From Microlunatus sp. Gsoil 973 (GTDB lineage Bacteria; Actinomycetota; Actinomycetes; Propionibacteriales; Propionibacteriaceae): a stretch of DNA of 64,000 bases. Under the pieces are notes generated by a model, which was given only the letters and a program-made list of their open reading frames with translations, was not told where the DNA came from and did not search any database. Where the stretch lies: contig NZ_CP046122.1 of the NCBI RefSeq assembly GCF_009707365.1, positions 2,914,001 through 2,978,000 of the forward strand, read 5' to 3'. This document shows, piece by piece, positions 27,728 through 36,818 of this stretch; position 1 is the stretch's first letter, and each line of letters opens with the position of its first letter. A program made the translations under genes and the position numbers.

Positions 27728-28165
27728 ATGACCGACGATCTCCACCGCCTCGGTGAAGACCTGATAGCCACCTCAGCCCGGGTCGTCCGCTGGACACCGG
27801 CGGAGCGCACCAGTCTGAGTGTCGCTGCGACCCGGATCCTTTCCAGGTTGCGGGACGCCGGGCAGCTGAAGATCAGCGATCTTGCCGTGCAGGAACGCAG
27901 CTCGCAGCCGACCATCACCAATCACATCAAGCGGTTGGAGGAGTTGGGCTACGTCGAGCGACACTCCGATCCGCGCGATGCCCGGGTGTCACTCATCTCG
28001 GTGACCTCCAAGGGCCGGGCGCAACTGTCGGCCATCCGGCACGAGCTGGGTTCGTTCCTGGCGCCGCGGCTGGCCACCCTGTCCCCCAGCGAACGCAAGG
28101 CGTTGCGCACCGCGATCACCGCACTCAACCGGCTGGTCGATTCCGAGGGTGACAGCGCCCAGTGA
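27728..28165 (+). CDS. MarR family transcriptional regulator
   Basis: 145 residues. The winged helix has LSRLRDAGQLKISDLAVQ, SSQPTITNHIKRLEELGYV (recognition helix) and the wing HSDPRDARVSLISVTSKG, all typical of MarR. It is divergent from the acyl-CoA dehydrogenase and could be its regulator. The ATG at 27728 has no clear ribosome-binding site; TTACGAT a few bases upstream is -10-like, so a short or leaderless transcript is possible. Confidence 0.9.
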   Translation: MTDDLHRLGEDLIATSARVVRWTPAERTSLSVAATRILSRLRDAGQLKISDLAVQERSSQPTITNHIKRLEELGYVERHSDPRDARVSLISVTSKGRAQLSAIRHELGSFLAPRLATLSPSERKALRTAITALNRLVDSEGDSAQ

Positions 28166-28232
28166 ACGGGCGCAACTGACAGCAGGCGTCAACGAAAGTG
28201 CGTGTCGACTGGTCCGCAACTAAGCTTCAGCT

Positions 28233-29639
28233 GTGCCTTTTCGACTCTATGACTCCGCCACGCAATCCGTGCGGGACCTCGACACCGTGGTCCCGGGTCA
28301 GGTGTCGATCTACCACTGTGGCCTGACGGTCCAGTCCGCGCCGCATGTCGGGCACATCCGCAAGGAGGTCGTCTTCGATGTGCTGCGCCGCTGGCTGACT
28401 CATCTCGGCTACCGGGTCACGGTGATCGCCAACGTGACCGACATCGAGGACAAGATCCTCGCCAAGTCCAGGGAACAGGGCGTGCCGTGGTGGGCGCTGG
28501 CCTACCGGTTCGAGCGCGAGTTGCACGATGCGTACGCCGCGCTGGGCTGCATCCCGCCCGACTACGAACCGCGGGCCACCGGACACATCCCGGAGATGAT
28601 CGAGTTGATCAAGATCCTGATCGACCGCGGTCACGCCTACCCGGCCGCCGACGGCTCGGGCGATGTCTACTTCGACGTGCGCTCCTGGCCGGACTACGGT
28701 CGACTGTCCCGGCAGAAGATCGACGACATGGAGCCTGCGGAGGATTCCGAGCCGCGCGGCAAGAAGGATCCTCGGGATTTCGCGCTATGGAAGGGCCACA
28801 AGCCCGGCGAACCGGAGACTGCGTCGTGGGAGACCCCGTGGGGCCGCGGCCGCCCCGGATGGCACCTGGAGTGCTCGGCGATGGCCGGCAAGTACCTGGG
28901 CGACGAGTTCGACATCCATGGTGGCGGGATCGATCTGCGTTTCCCCCACCACGAGAACGAACTCGCCCAGTCCACCGCCGCCGGACGGCCGTTCGCCCGC
29001 TATTGGATGCACAACGCCTGGGTCACCGCGGCCGGGGAGAAGATGAGCAAGTCGCTCGGCAACGGCGCCCTGGTCAGCCAGGTCACCGAGGAGTACCCAC
29101 CGCGTGCGGTCCGGTTCTATCTGCTCGCTCCGCACTACCGCTCCGCGATCGAGTACTCCGACACCTCGTTGGCGGAGGCAACGGCCTCCCTGGAACGGAT
29201 CGACAACTTCGTCGAGCGGTCGAAGGATCTGGTCGGCCCGGTCGAACCGGAGCTTCCGGTCGGGTTCATCGCCGCGATGAACGATGATCTTGGTACGCCG
29301 GGAGCCCTCGCAGTGCTCTACACCGCCGTGAGAGAAGGGAATTCCGCGATCGAGGCCGGTGATCGAGAGGCTGTCGCCGACCGACTGGCCGAGGTAAGCG
29401 GCATGCTCGGCGTTCTCGGACTGTCGGCCGACGACCCGATCTGGCAGCGCCAGGGCGGCGATGACACAGCACTGGTCGCGGCCGTCGACGGACTCATCAG
29501 CGAACTGCTCAAACAGCGCGAGGATGCCCGGGCCCGCAAGGATTACGCCGCTGCCGACGGGATACGGGATACCTTGATCAAGCTCGGGGTGGAGATCTCC
29601 GACACCCCGCAGGGCCCGAAGTGGCGACTGCCGCGATGA
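28233..29639 (+). CDS. cysS: Cysteinyl-tRNA synthetase
   Basis: 468 residues, class I synthetase. The zinc Cys is in VSIYHCGLTVQSAPHVGH, which also carries the HIGH-like motif; GWHLECSAMA and HGGGIDLRFPHHENE hold the other zinc ligands; EKMSKSLGN is the KMSKS loop. The full-length C-terminal anticodon domain is present. GTG at 28233 lacks a ribosome-binding site, and TAAGCT 5-10 bases ahead is -10-like, so it may be leaderless. It is followed by rlmB after 25 bases. In related genomes carD-ispD-ispF usually precede it; here carD-ispF lie 23 kb away. Confidence 0.96.
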   Translation: MPFRLYDSATQSVRDLDTVVPGQVSIYHCGLTVQSAPHVGHIRKEVVFDVLRRWLTHLGYRVTVIANVTDIEDKILAKSREQGVPWWALAYRFERELHDAYAALGCIPPDYEPRATGHIPEMIELIKILIDRGHAYPAADGSGDVYFDVRSWPDYGRLSRQKIDDMEPAEDSEPRGKKDPRDFALWKGHKPGEPETASWETPWGRGRPGWHLECSAMAGKYLGDEFDIHGGGIDLRFPHHENELAQSTAAGRPFARYWMHNAWVTAAGEKMSKSLGNGALVSQVTEEYPPRAVRFYLLAPHYRSAIEYSDTSLAEATASLERIDNFVERSKDLVGPVEPELPVGFIAAMNDDLGTPGALAVLYTAVREGNSAIEAGDREAVADRLAEVSGMLGVLGLSADDPIWQRQGGDDTALVAAVDGLISELLKQREDARARKDYAAADGIRDTLIKLGVEISDTPQGPKWRLPR

Positions 29640-29664
29640 GCACCCGTCAGGAAGGTTGTTGATC

Positions 29665-30609
29665 TTGCCCGGAAACAGTCAGCGCAAGGGCGCCGTACGA
29701 CGCAAGGGCAAGGGCAACACCGCCGGCTCGGGCGGTCGGGTCCGGCGGGGCCTTGAGGGCAAGGGTCCAACGCCCAAGGCGGAGGATCGCCCGTACCACA
29801 AGGCGTACAGGGCGAAACAGACGCGCGACCGGCAGAGTGCCGCTCGTCCTCGGCGGACCACTCCCGCCAAGGGGGTCGGCCCGGAGTGGATCTTCGGACG
29901 CAATCCGGTGCTGGAGGCACTGCAGGCCGAGCTCCCGGTGCAGGCCGCCTATGTCGCCGAGGGCGCCGAACGGGACGACCGGCTGCGGGACATCTTCAAG
30001 ATCATCGCCGACCGCGGCATGACGATGTTGCAGACCAATCGCGCCGATCTTGATCGGATGACCGCCGGCGCCGTGCACCAGGGTGTCGCCATTCAGCTGC
30101 CTGCCTACGAATACAAGCATCCCGATGATCTGCTCGCCGAAGCCGGTCCGCAGCCGTTGTTCGTCGCTCTTGATCATGTCACCGACCCGCGCAACCTCGG
30201 CGCGGTGATCCGGTCTGCGGCGGCGTTCGGTGCCGACGGGGTGCTGATCCCGGAACGCCGCTCGGCGGGGATGACCGCGGCGGCCTGGAAGACCTCGGCC
30301 GGGGCTGCCGCGCGCATCCCGGTCGCGCGGGCGACGAACCTCACCCGGACACTGCAGAGCTATGCCAAGGCCGGCGTGTTCGTGGTCGGCCTGGACGGCG
30401 ACGGTGACACCGACATCGCCGACCTGCCCCAGGCCGGCGATCCGCTGGTGCTCGTCGTCGGCAGTGAAGGCGAGGGTCTGTCCCGGCTGGTTCGGGACGC
30501 TTGTGACACCGTCGCTGCGATCCCGATCGCGTCGTCGGTGGAATCGCTCAACGCCGGAGTGGCGACCAGTATTGCCTTGTACGAGGTGTCCCGGGCGCGT
30601 TCCCGGTGA
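29665..30609 (+). CDS. rlmB: 23S rRNA (guanosine-2251) 2'-O-methyltransferase RlmB
   Basis: 314 residues of the SpoU/TrmH family with a trefoil-knot SAM site. A basic actinobacterial N-terminal extension (PGNSQRKGAVRRKGKG) precedes the domain WIFGRNPVLEAL; motif 1 is DHVTDPRNLGAVIRSAAAFG, motif 2 LVVGSEGEGL and motif 3 IPIASSVESLNAGVATSIAL. TTG at 29665 is chosen because GGAAGG is nine bases upstream. It is in operon with cysS, a conserved actinobacterial pairing. It converges with a VOC gene with no intergenic gap. Confidence 0.94.
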   Translation: MPGNSQRKGAVRRKGKGNTAGSGGRVRRGLEGKGPTPKAEDRPYHKAYRAKQTRDRQSAARPRRTTPAKGVGPEWIFGRNPVLEALQAELPVQAAYVAEGAERDDRLRDIFKIIADRGMTMLQTNRADLDRMTAGAVHQGVAIQLPAYEYKHPDDLLAEAGPQPLFVALDHVTDPRNLGAVIRSAAAFGADGVLIPERRSAGMTAAAWKTSAGAAARIPVARATNLTRTLQSYAKAGVFVVGLDGDGDTDIADLPQAGDPLVLVVGSEGEGLSRLVRDACDTVAAIPIASSVESLNAGVATSIALYEVSRARSR

Positions 30610-30996
30610 TCACGGTCGGGTCGCGAGCTGGATCAGATTGCCGCAGGTGTCGTCGAGCACGGCGGTGGTGACCGGTCCCATCTCGGTCGGCGGTTGGGTG
30701 AACGTCACGCCGAGCGCGACCAGCCGCTCGTACTCCTGCTGGATGTCGAAGACCTGGAACTGGGTGTACGGGATCCCGTCGTCCACCAGCGCCTTCTTGA
30801 AGACACCCGCTGCCGGGTGCTGATCGGGCTCCAGCAGGAGTTCGGTTCCGTCCGGCCGGTCCGGCGACACCACGGTGAGCCAGCGATACTCGCCGAGCGG
30901 GATGTCCTGCTTCGTCACGAATCCGAGCTTCTCGGTGTAGAAGGCCAGCGCCTTGTCCTGGTCGTCGACCAGCACCGAGGTGAGGTTGATCAACAT
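30610..30996 (-). CDS. VOC family protein (glyoxalase-like)
   Basis: 128 residues, one vicinal-oxygen-chelate domain. Seen are VDDQDKALAFYTEKLGFVTK, RWLTVVSPDRPDGTELLLEP and the second half FQVFDIQQEYERLVALGVTF to DDTCGNLIQLATRP with the C-terminal metal glutamate replaced near the end. Members include antibiotic-binding proteins and dioxygenase-like enzymes; the function is not set. An ArsR gene lies 42 bases upstream on the same strand and may be its regulator. Confidence 0.88.
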   Translation of the reverse strand: MLINLTSVLVDDQDKALAFYTEKLGFVTKQDIPLGEYRWLTVVSPDRPDGTELLLEPDQHPAAGVFKKALVDDGIPYTQFQVFDIQQEYERLVALGVTFTQPPTEMGPVTTAVLDDTCGNLIQLATRP

Positions 30997-31037
30997 GTCG
31001 TCGCCTATCTGGTCGTTGCCTGTCCGGTCATTGCTGT

Positions 31038-31343
31038 CTAGTCAGTATCGAGAGACGTCTGCTGCCCGAGCCATCCCGCAACCGCGTCGCGCAGCGGAGC
31101 GAGATCGAGGTCGTGGAACTTGTACCGACCGTCCCGGCGGGCGTGCACCAGACCAGCCTGTTCGAGCACGTCCAGATGCTGCGACACGGCCTGTCGACTC
31201 AGATTCAGCTGATGACGCATCGTCAGTCGGGAACACAGCTCGAACAGCGTCTGCCCGTCCCGTTCACTCAGCTCGTCGACGATCAGCCGGCGAGCCGGAG
31301 CGGACAGCGCCTGGAACACATCGGATCGGGGTGCATCGGCCAT
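31038..31343 (-). CDS. ArsR family winged-helix regulator
   Basis: 101 residues. FQALSAPARRLIVDELSERDG and the recognition helix NLSRQAVSQHLDVLEQAGLV with wing ARRDGRYKFHDLD match the ArsR/SmtB fold of the ligand-less, stress-type subgroup; no cysteine metal-binding box is seen. The family often pairs with SRPBCC or VOC partners; here the VOC gene follows. It likely represses its own operon. Confidence 0.9.
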   Translation of the reverse strand: MADAPRSDVFQALSAPARRLIVDELSERDGQTLFELCSRLTMRHQLNLSRQAVSQHLDVLEQAGLVHARRDGRYKFHDLDLAPLRDAVAGWLGQQTSLDTD

Positions 31344-31378
31344 CTCGGCTCCAGAATAGGCAAGCGATCACTTACCTG

Positions 31379-32548
31379 TCAATGGTTGTGGGTCGTGGAC
31401 CGCGCGGACAAGGCGGGCCCGGCGAGCACGGCGATGCCCAGCACCAGCACCATCACACAACCGAGTGCGAAGGTCAGCGAGACGTGATCGGCGATCAGGC
31501 CGATCAGCGGTGGCGCGATCAGGAACGAGGCGTAGCCGAGCGTTGACACCACCGCGATCGCGCCGGCCGCGTTGTCACCGCCACGGTTCCCGGCGATCGT
31601 GATCACGGTCGGGAACACCACAGCCAGCCCCAGACCCCAAATTGCGGCACCGATGTAGGGCGCCACAGGACCCGGCACGAAGAGCACGACGGCGATCGCC
31701 AGGCAGGTCAACAAACCCGACATGCGCAGGACGGCCAGGCGGCCGAAACGATCGACGACGAAGCCGCCGGTCAGCCGGCCGAACGTACTGGTCACCGAAT
31801 AGGTCGTGTACGCGGCTGCCGCCAGGCCCTGGGGCAGACCGCGTTGATCATGGACGTAGAGCGCCAGCCAGTCCGAGGCCGTGCCCTCGCCGGTGTTGGA
31901 GAACAGGATGATCAGCGCGAGCAGCATGATGGCCGGAGTGATCGCCTTCATGGTCGGCCGGGATCGCTTTCCGTCCTGGGCGACGGGTGCCCGGTGATCG
32001 TTCCACCGCAGGGCGAAGACGATGTTCGCCGCGGCGGCGATCGGCAGCACGATCCAGAAATGGGTACCCATGCCCTGCCCGGTGGATGCCAGGATCGCGC
32101 CAACACCGGAGCCGAGCATGACCCCTCCGCTCCACAACCCGTGGAAGGCGGGCATCACCGCGCGTCCGGCGGCCTTCTCGGTCTCCGCGCCGTGTACGTT
32201 CAGCGCCAGCTCCCACAGGCCGAGCGCCGCCCCGGCGAGCAACAACATGAGACCGAAGAGCCACAGCGAATGCACCAGCGGCAGGACCGCAAGCGCGGCC
32301 GCCAGCCCTGTCCCGCCGGCCATGCAGACCGCACGGGCCGAGAACAGATGGATCAACCGGCCGCCGAACGGCAGCGTGACCAGAGAACCCAGCCCCATGC
32401 ACAGCAGCACCAGGCCGACCGCCGTCAGCCCCGCGTCCAACTGGTCACGTGCCGCCGGGATGCGGGAGACCCAGCTGCCGACCGTGACCCCGCACAGACC
32501 GAAACAGACGAAGACGGCCACAAGATCACGGCGTACCCCAGGCTGCAT
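31379..32548 (-). CDS. MFS transporter
   Basis: 389 residues with about 12 hydrophobic segments. GSWVSRIPAARDQLDAGLTA opens the protein, the loop 2-3 signature is PFGGRLIHLFSAR, and GLWSGGVMLGSGVGAILAST and RLTGGFVVDRFGRLAVLRMS occur later. The length and pattern match the YfmO/Bcr-like or fucose-permease-like single-chain exporters of actinobacteria; substrate is unknown. ATG at 32548. It sits between the ArsR gene and an SdpI-like gene on the same strand. Confidence 0.88.
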   Translation of the reverse strand: MQPGVRRDLVAVFVCFGLCGVTVGSWVSRIPAARDQLDAGLTAVGLVLLCMGLGSLVTLPFGGRLIHLFSARAVCMAGGTGLAAALAVLPLVHSLWLFGLMLLLAGAALGLWELALNVHGAETEKAAGRAVMPAFHGLWSGGVMLGSGVGAILASTGQGMGTHFWIVLPIAAAANIVFALRWNDHRAPVAQDGKRSRPTMKAITPAIMLLALIILFSNTGEGTASDWLALYVHDQRGLPQGLAAAAYTTYSVTSTFGRLTGGFVVDRFGRLAVLRMSGLLTCLAIAVVLFVPGPVAPYIGAAIWGLGLAVVFPTVITIAGNRGGDNAAGAIAVVSTLGYASFLIAPPLIGLIADHVSLTFALGCVMVLVLGIAVLAGPALSARSTTHNH

Positions 32549-32581
32549 GGAGAGAGTGTGCCGGACCGCTGCCCCGCCGAC

Positions 32582-32953
32582 CTAAACGCGTCTGGCCGCC
32601 CGCACCGCGACGACGGCGGCGACGACCACGCCGATGATCACGAATGCCAGGGCGGTGCACAGGAAGATCAGGTACCACAGCACAGTGCCGGCGGCGACGA
32701 CCGATCCGACAAGGGCAAGGAAGGCCACCAGAGCAGTGATCGTCAGCGGTCGGACGGCGGCCCGATGCCCGCCCTGCCAGGCCCGCTCCGAAGCCAACAG
32801 AGCAGGCAGCCGGATCCCGACCAACGGGTTCGGACCGATGGTTCCGCCGGCCAACATCCGGGAAACGCCGGCCAGCCCGGCCAGGGCGACCGTGATCAGC
32901 GCCGCCACCAGGATGGCCGGGCCAAGACCGGGGCCATTGTTCATCGGCGGCAC
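32582..32953 (-). CDS. SdpI-like membrane protein
   Basis: 123 residues with an N-terminal and two C-terminal hydrophobic segments. The central stretch IGPNPLVGIRLPALLASERA followed by WQGGHRAAVRPLTI is the SdpI/YhfL family signature; SdpI is the immunity and signalling protein for the SdpC toxin in Bacillus, but most actinobacterial members have no known toxin partner and none is visible here. GTG at 32953 is the longest start; ATG at 32944 is equally possible. Confidence 0.75.
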   Translation of the reverse strand: MPPMNNGPGLGPAILVAALITVALAGLAGVSRMLAGGTIGPNPLVGIRLPALLASERAWQGGHRAAVRPLTITALVAFLALVGSVVAAGTVLWYLIFLCTALAFVIIGVVVAAVVAVRAARRV

Positions 32954-33092
32954 CGGACCCTGAATCGTCCGGCTGACCGATCCAAGCGCATGGCGGCGAC
33001 CCTACCCCAGTGCACCGCGAGTGGGCGGCCGGAGGACGGCGGCACTAGATTTGGTCCCGCCCCGTCCCAGCCATCGAACCAGGGAGCCAGCT

Positions 33093-34550
33093 GTGTCCGA
33101 AACACTCGACACCACCGCAGCAGCCGCCAAAGCATCGGAGTCCTATCGGGCCGCCCTCTCGGTGATCGAGTCGATCGAGCCGAGGATCGCCGGCGCCATC
33201 CGTGCCGAGCTCGCCGACCAGCGGGATTCACTGAAGCTGATCGCGTCGGAGAACTACGCCTCCCCCGCCGTACTGCTGACGATGGGCAACTGGCTCAGCG
33301 ACAAGTACGCCGAAGGAACGATCGGACATCGGTTCTATGCGGGCTGCCAGAACGTCGACACAGTGGAGTCGGTGGCCGCCGAGCATGCCCGCGAGCTCTT
33401 CGGTGCCGAGTACGCCTACGTCCAGCCGCACTCGGGCATCGACGCGAACCTGGTCGCCTTCTGGTCGATCCTGGCCAACCGGGTCGAGACGCCGGCCCTG
33501 GCCGATCACGGTGTCCGGAGCGTCTACGACTTTTCCGAGGACGACTGGGAGGCGCTGCGCAGGAAGTTCGGGGAACAGCGAGCGGTCGGCATGTCGCTGG
33601 ACGCCGGCGGCCACCTGACGCACGGGTTCCGGCCGAACATCTCCGGGAAGATGTTCCACCAGCGCTCCTACGGAACCGATCCGGAGACGCAACTGCTGGA
33701 CTACGACGAGGTCGCCCGAATGGTCCGCGACTTCAAGCCACTGGTGCTGATCGCCGGCTATTCGGCCTACCCGCGGCGGATCAACTTCGCCAAGATGGCC
33801 GAGATCGCCCACGACAACGGCGCGGTGCTGATGGTCGACATGGCACACTTCGCCGGTCTCGTCGCCGGCAAGGTGTTCACCGGCGACGAGGACCCGGTGC
33901 CGCACGCCGATCTCGTCACCACCACGACGCACAAGTCGCTGCGCGGTCCACGCGGCGGCATGGTGCTGGCCAAGCAGGAGTTCGCCGCGGATGTCGACCG
34001 CGGCTGCCCGATGGTGCTCGGTGGACCGCTCTCGCACATCATGGCCGCGAAGGCGGTCGCCCTGGCCGAGGCCCGGACCCAGGAGTTCCAGACCTACGCG
34101 CAGAAGATCGCCGACAACGCGAAGGCGCTGGCCGACGGTTTCCTGAAGCGGGACGCAAAACTGGTCACCGGCGGAACGGACAACCACATCGTGCTGCTCG
34201 ACGTGTCCAGCTACGGCTTGACCGGACGGCAGGCGGAGTCCGCCCTGCTGGACTCGGGCATCGTGACCAACCGCAACGCGATCCCCAACGACCCGAACGG
34301 TGCCTGGTACACAACGGGTGTCCGGCTCGGTACTCCGGCCCTCACCTCGCGCGGTCTCGGAACGGACGACTTCGACCGCGTTGCCGAGTTGATCGTCGGG
34401 GTGTTGTCGGCCACGGAGCCGACAACCACCCGATCGGGCGCTCCGGGCAAGGCGAAGTACACGATGACCGACGGTGTTGCTGAGGCCACTCACAAAGCAG
34501 CCGAAGAACTTCTGGACAATCACCCGCTCTACCCCGGTCTGGAGCTCTGA
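33093..34550 (+). CDS. glyA: Serine hydroxymethyltransferase (long actinobacterial form)
   Basis: 485 residues; converts serine and tetrahydrofolate to glycine and methylene-tetrahydrofolate. Sequence blocks are [57 protein letters not shown] and the PLP lysine in [14 protein letters not shown] near residue 290. It is about 60 residues longer than E. coli GlyA, with an inserted segment around 145-185 ([18 protein letters not shown]), as in other actinobacteria. GTG at 33093 follows AGGGAG. It stands as a single gene, and completes the serine/glycine/threonine set with sdaA and tdh-kbl. Confidence 0.94.
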   Translation: MSETLDTTAAAAKASESYRAALSVIESIEPRIAGAIRAELADQRDSLKLIASENYASPAVLLTMGNWLSDKYAEGTIGHRFYAGCQNVDTVESVAAEHARELFGAEYAYVQPHSGIDANLVAFWSILANRVETPALADHGVRSVYDFSEDDWEALRRKFGEQRAVGMSLDAGGHLTHGFRPNISGKMFHQRSYGTDPETQLLDYDEVARMVRDFKPLVLIAGYSAYPRRINFAKMAEIAHDNGAVLMVDMAHFAGLVAGKVFTGDEDPVPHADLVTTTTHKSLRGPRGGMVLAKQEFAADVDRGCPMVLGGPLSHIMAAKAVALAEARTQEFQTYAQKIADNAKALADGFLKRDAKLVTGGTDNHIVLLDVSSYGLTGRQAESALLDSGIVTNRNAIPNDPNGAWYTTGVRLGTPALTSRGLGTDDFDRVAELIVGVLSATEPTTTRSGAPGKAKYTMTDGVAEATHKAAEELLDNHPLYPGLEL

Positions 34551-34590
34551 GCCGCCGCAGCCGGCCACTCGCCCACCTACACTGGCGGGC

Positions 34591-34932
34591 GTGTCCGGGA
34601 GCAAGATCGTATCCATGTCCGCCGTCGCCGCGGCGGTCGTCGCGCTGGCGGGTTGCTCGCAGACCAACCTGACCACGGAGGACGCGTACAAGATCGGCTG
34701 CCCGGCGATCGACGCAACCGTCGCCTCGGGAGCGGTTGCCAACGAGGTGGCGGTGACCACGCTGAGGGAAGTCCGCGACCGGTCTCATCCGTCGAAGGAG
34801 ACCAAGAAGTGGCTCAACGCCGCGATCACTCTGCTCACCTCCGACCACCCCAACGCGCTGTCCCGGCAGACCAAGAGCTTGATCATCAAGGGCTGCAAGG
34901 AGAACGGCTACCCGCTGCAGAACCTGCGCTGA
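34591..34932 (+). CDS. Small hypothetical lipoprotein
   Basis: 113 residues from GTG 34591. The signal peptide VSMSAVAAAVVALAGC ends in a lipobox LAGC, so the mature protein would be a short lipid-anchored domain (EDAYKIGCPAIDATVASG; WLNAAITLLTSDHPNALSR; IIKGCKENGYP) with two more cysteines that may form a disulfide. I do not recognise the family. It lies 40 bases after glyA and just before an ArsR promoter. Confidence 0.7.
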   Translation: MSGSKIVSMSAVAAAVVALAGCSQTNLTTEDAYKIGCPAIDATVASGAVANEVAVTTLREVRDRSHPSKETKKWLNAAITLLTSDHPNALSRQTKSLIIKGCKENGYPLQNLR

Positions 34933-34946
34933 GAAAGCGGCCGGTC

Positions 34947-34980
34947 TTGACAATAGTTGCCGCCATCGCTAACTATTGTC
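34947..34980 (+). promoter_or_regulatory. Promoter overlapped by a palindromic ArsR-type operator
   Basis: TTGACA at 34947 and TAACTA at 34970 are spaced by 17 bases and would fire just before the GTG at 34984. The 10-bp perfect inverted repeat GACAATAGTT and AACTATTGTC (34949-34958 and 34971-34980; spacer 12) covers both promoter boxes. A dimeric ArsR bound there would block transcription. The start of transcription would be at or within a few bases of the GTG codon, giving a leaderless mRNA. Confidence 0.8.
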
Positions 34981-34983
34981 TCT

Positions 34984-35316
34984 GTGGCGCAACAAACAGC
35001 GATCTTCGCCGCCTTGGCGGATCCCAACCGGTTGCGCGTCGTCGAACTCCTCGGTGAGCGCCCCTATCGAGCGGGCGAACTGGCCGAGCGGGTGGGGATC
35101 TCGGCGCCGGTGATGAGCCGGCATCTGCGCCAGTTGCTGCAGGCCGGACTGATCACCGACACCCGCGACCCCGGCGACGCGCGGGTGCGGATCTTCCATC
35201 TCCGGCCCGAACTGATCACCGCGCTGCAGTCCTGGCTCGACCAGGTGCAGGCGCACTGGGATGAACAGCTCGGATCCTTCAAACGGCATGTCGAGCAGAA
35301 GGGGCGTATGTCATGA
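34984..35316 (+). CDS. ArsR family transcriptional repressor
   Basis: 110 residues. FAALADPNRLRVVELLGERP, GELAERVGISAPVMSRHLRQ (recognition helix) and the wing TRDPGDARVRIFHLRPELI match the ArsR subgroup that controls SRPBCC (AHSA1-like) genes. The GTG at 34984 follows a promoter and palindromic operator within four bases and lacks a ribosome-binding site, consistent with a leaderless, self-repressed message. Its stop overlaps the start of the SRPBCC fusion gene (ATGA), so both are made together. Confidence 0.92.
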   Translation: MAQQTAIFAALADPNRLRVVELLGERPYRAGELAERVGISAPVMSRHLRQLLQAGLITDTRDPGDARVRIFHLRPELITALQSWLDQVQAHWDEQLGSFKRHVEQKGRMS

Positions 35317-36818
35317 GCACCGAAACCACCCGCACCGAGGCGAGGTCCGCGGTCGACGTTGCGGTCGACCCGTCGACCGCGTTCACCGTCTTCACCAGCG
35401 AGATCGACCTGTGGTGGGTCCGCGGCCCGATCAACCACTACAACGCGTCGACGATCACCGAACTGCGCATCGAGCCGGGCGTCGGCGGTCGCGTCGTGGA
35501 GATCTGCGACGAGGCGACCGGGGACATCGACGCCCGGGAACGGGTCACCGTCTGGGAACCCGGACGACGTCTGGTACTGACCGGGGATGTCATGGAGGTC
35601 GACGTCACCTTCACCAAGATCGAATCCGGGACCCGGGTCAGCGTTCGGCAGTATCTGCTGCCCGGTGCCGATCCGGCCCAGGCCGGCTTCGGCTGGGTGA
35701 ACATGTTGTACACCTACGACGCGTGGCTGCGTCGGCGGGACACCGCGGACCGGCGGCCGCGGGAGATCGACCGACTCGGCGTCGCGTTGTACTACCGGGA
35801 TCCGGCTGAGGCCGCCCGCTGGCTGCGATCGGTCTTCCGGCTCGGTGACTGGGATGTCGATCATGCTCCGGAGCCCGGCGACAGTCCGGACTGGATCGAG
35901 TTCCACGTCGGCAACAGCCTGGTGATGTTGTTCGCATCAGACGATCATGATCAACCGGTTCATGATCACGACGTCTGGGTGTTCGTCGACGACCTGCAGG
36001 TGCATTTCGATCACGCACGGGCGGCCGGCGCCGAGATCATCTCCGGAATCAGCACCCACGGCTCGATGACCTACCGAGCGGCCGATCTTGAGGGCAGGCA
36101 CTGGACGTTCGTCCAGGCACGACCGACGATGCGCCTCGGTCCCGGGCCCGTCGACGAACTGGCGGCGGCCGCAGGCCGTGGTGACGACACCGCGGTCAGG
36201 TCGATCATCGGCCGGGTGGACCCGCAGCGCGCCGGCTTGCTGCTGCATCACTTCGTCCGAACCGGTGATCTCGCTGCGGTCAAGATCCTGCTGGCGGCCG
36301 GCGTTGATCCCGACGTCACTGACGAGACAGGCGCGACCGCACTGCACCATGCCGCCGGTGTCGGCGATCTCGACAGCATCACCGCCCTGATCGCCGGCGG
36401 CGCCGACCTTGATCTGCGTGATCATCAGCACAATTCCTCGCCGGTGCTGTGGGCGCGGGAGGAAGGACACCCCGAGGCCGTCAGGTTGTTGCTGGATCGC
36501 GGTGCCCGGCTCAACGCACCGGATGCTGCCAAACTCGGCCTGACCGGGATTCTCGACGGCTTCCTCAGCGACGTGCCGGCGTCGCGTGACCGGGCGGTCG
36601 GCTGGCCGACGCCGCTGGCCGGGGCAATTGCCGGCGGCCAGATCGGCAGCGTACGGCTGCTGCTGGAACGCGGGGCCGATCCCGAAGCACCGACCGGCCA
36701 CGGCGACAGACCGTTGGACTGCGTCAGGTGGGCGCCGGATGAGAAGTCACGGACTGCGATCCAGACCCTGCTCACCACCCACGGTGCTCAACGGGCCGGA
36801 GTGTCGCCGAGGTCATGA
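35313..36818 (+). CDS. SRPBCC-VOC-ankyrin repeat fusion protein
   Basis: 501 residues with three parts. Residues 1-140 are an SRPBCC/AHSA1 domain (VDPSTAFTVFTSEIDLWWVR; VTVWEPGRRLVLTGD). Residues about 150-270 are a VOC domain (LGVALYYRDPAEAARWL; DWIEFHVGNSLVMLF; MTYRAADLEGRHWTFVQ). Residues about 285-490 hold four or five ankyrin repeats (GDLAAVKILLAAGVDPDVTD; TALHHAAGVGDLDSITALIA; HPEAVRLLLDRGARLNAPD; QIGSVRLLLERGADPEAPTG). Such a chain would bind a small ligand and a protein partner. It follows an ArsR gene and abuts the next gene end to end. The combination is unusual and its role is unknown. Confidence 0.85.
   Translation: MSTETTRTEARSAVDVAVDPSTAFTVFTSEIDLWWVRGPINHYNASTITELRIEPGVGGRVVEICDEATGDIDARERVTVWEPGRRLVLTGDVMEVDVTFTKIESGTRVSVRQYLLPGADPAQAGFGWVNMLYTYDAWLRRRDTADRRPREIDRLGVALYYRDPAEAARWLRSVFRLGDWDVDHAPEPGDSPDWIEFHVGNSLVMLFASDDHDQPVHDHDVWVFVDDLQVHFDHARAAGAEIISGISTHGSMTYRAADLEGRHWTFVQARPTMRLGPGPVDELAAAAGRGDDTAVRSIIGRVDPQRAGLLLHHFVRTGDLAAVKILLAAGVDPDVTDETGATALHHAAGVGDLDSITALIAGGADLDLRDHQHNSSPVLWAREEGHPEAVRLLLDRGARLNAPDAAKLGLTGILDGFLSDVPASRDRAVGWPTPLAGAIAGGQIGSVRLLLERGADPEAPTGHGDRPLDCVRWAPDEKSRTAIQTLLTTHGAQRAGVSPRS

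Noticed and set aside
32582-32953. SdpI-like gene as immunity partner of a toxin system
   Set aside because: No SdpC-like toxin, SdpR regulator or small secreted peptide gene is adjacent; neighbours are an MFS gene and glyA.
31844-34483. An 879-codon plus-strand open frame across the MFS, SdpI and glyA genes
   Set aside because: High GC leaves such frames open; its sequence is compositionally biased and overlaps three well-supported genes in other frames.
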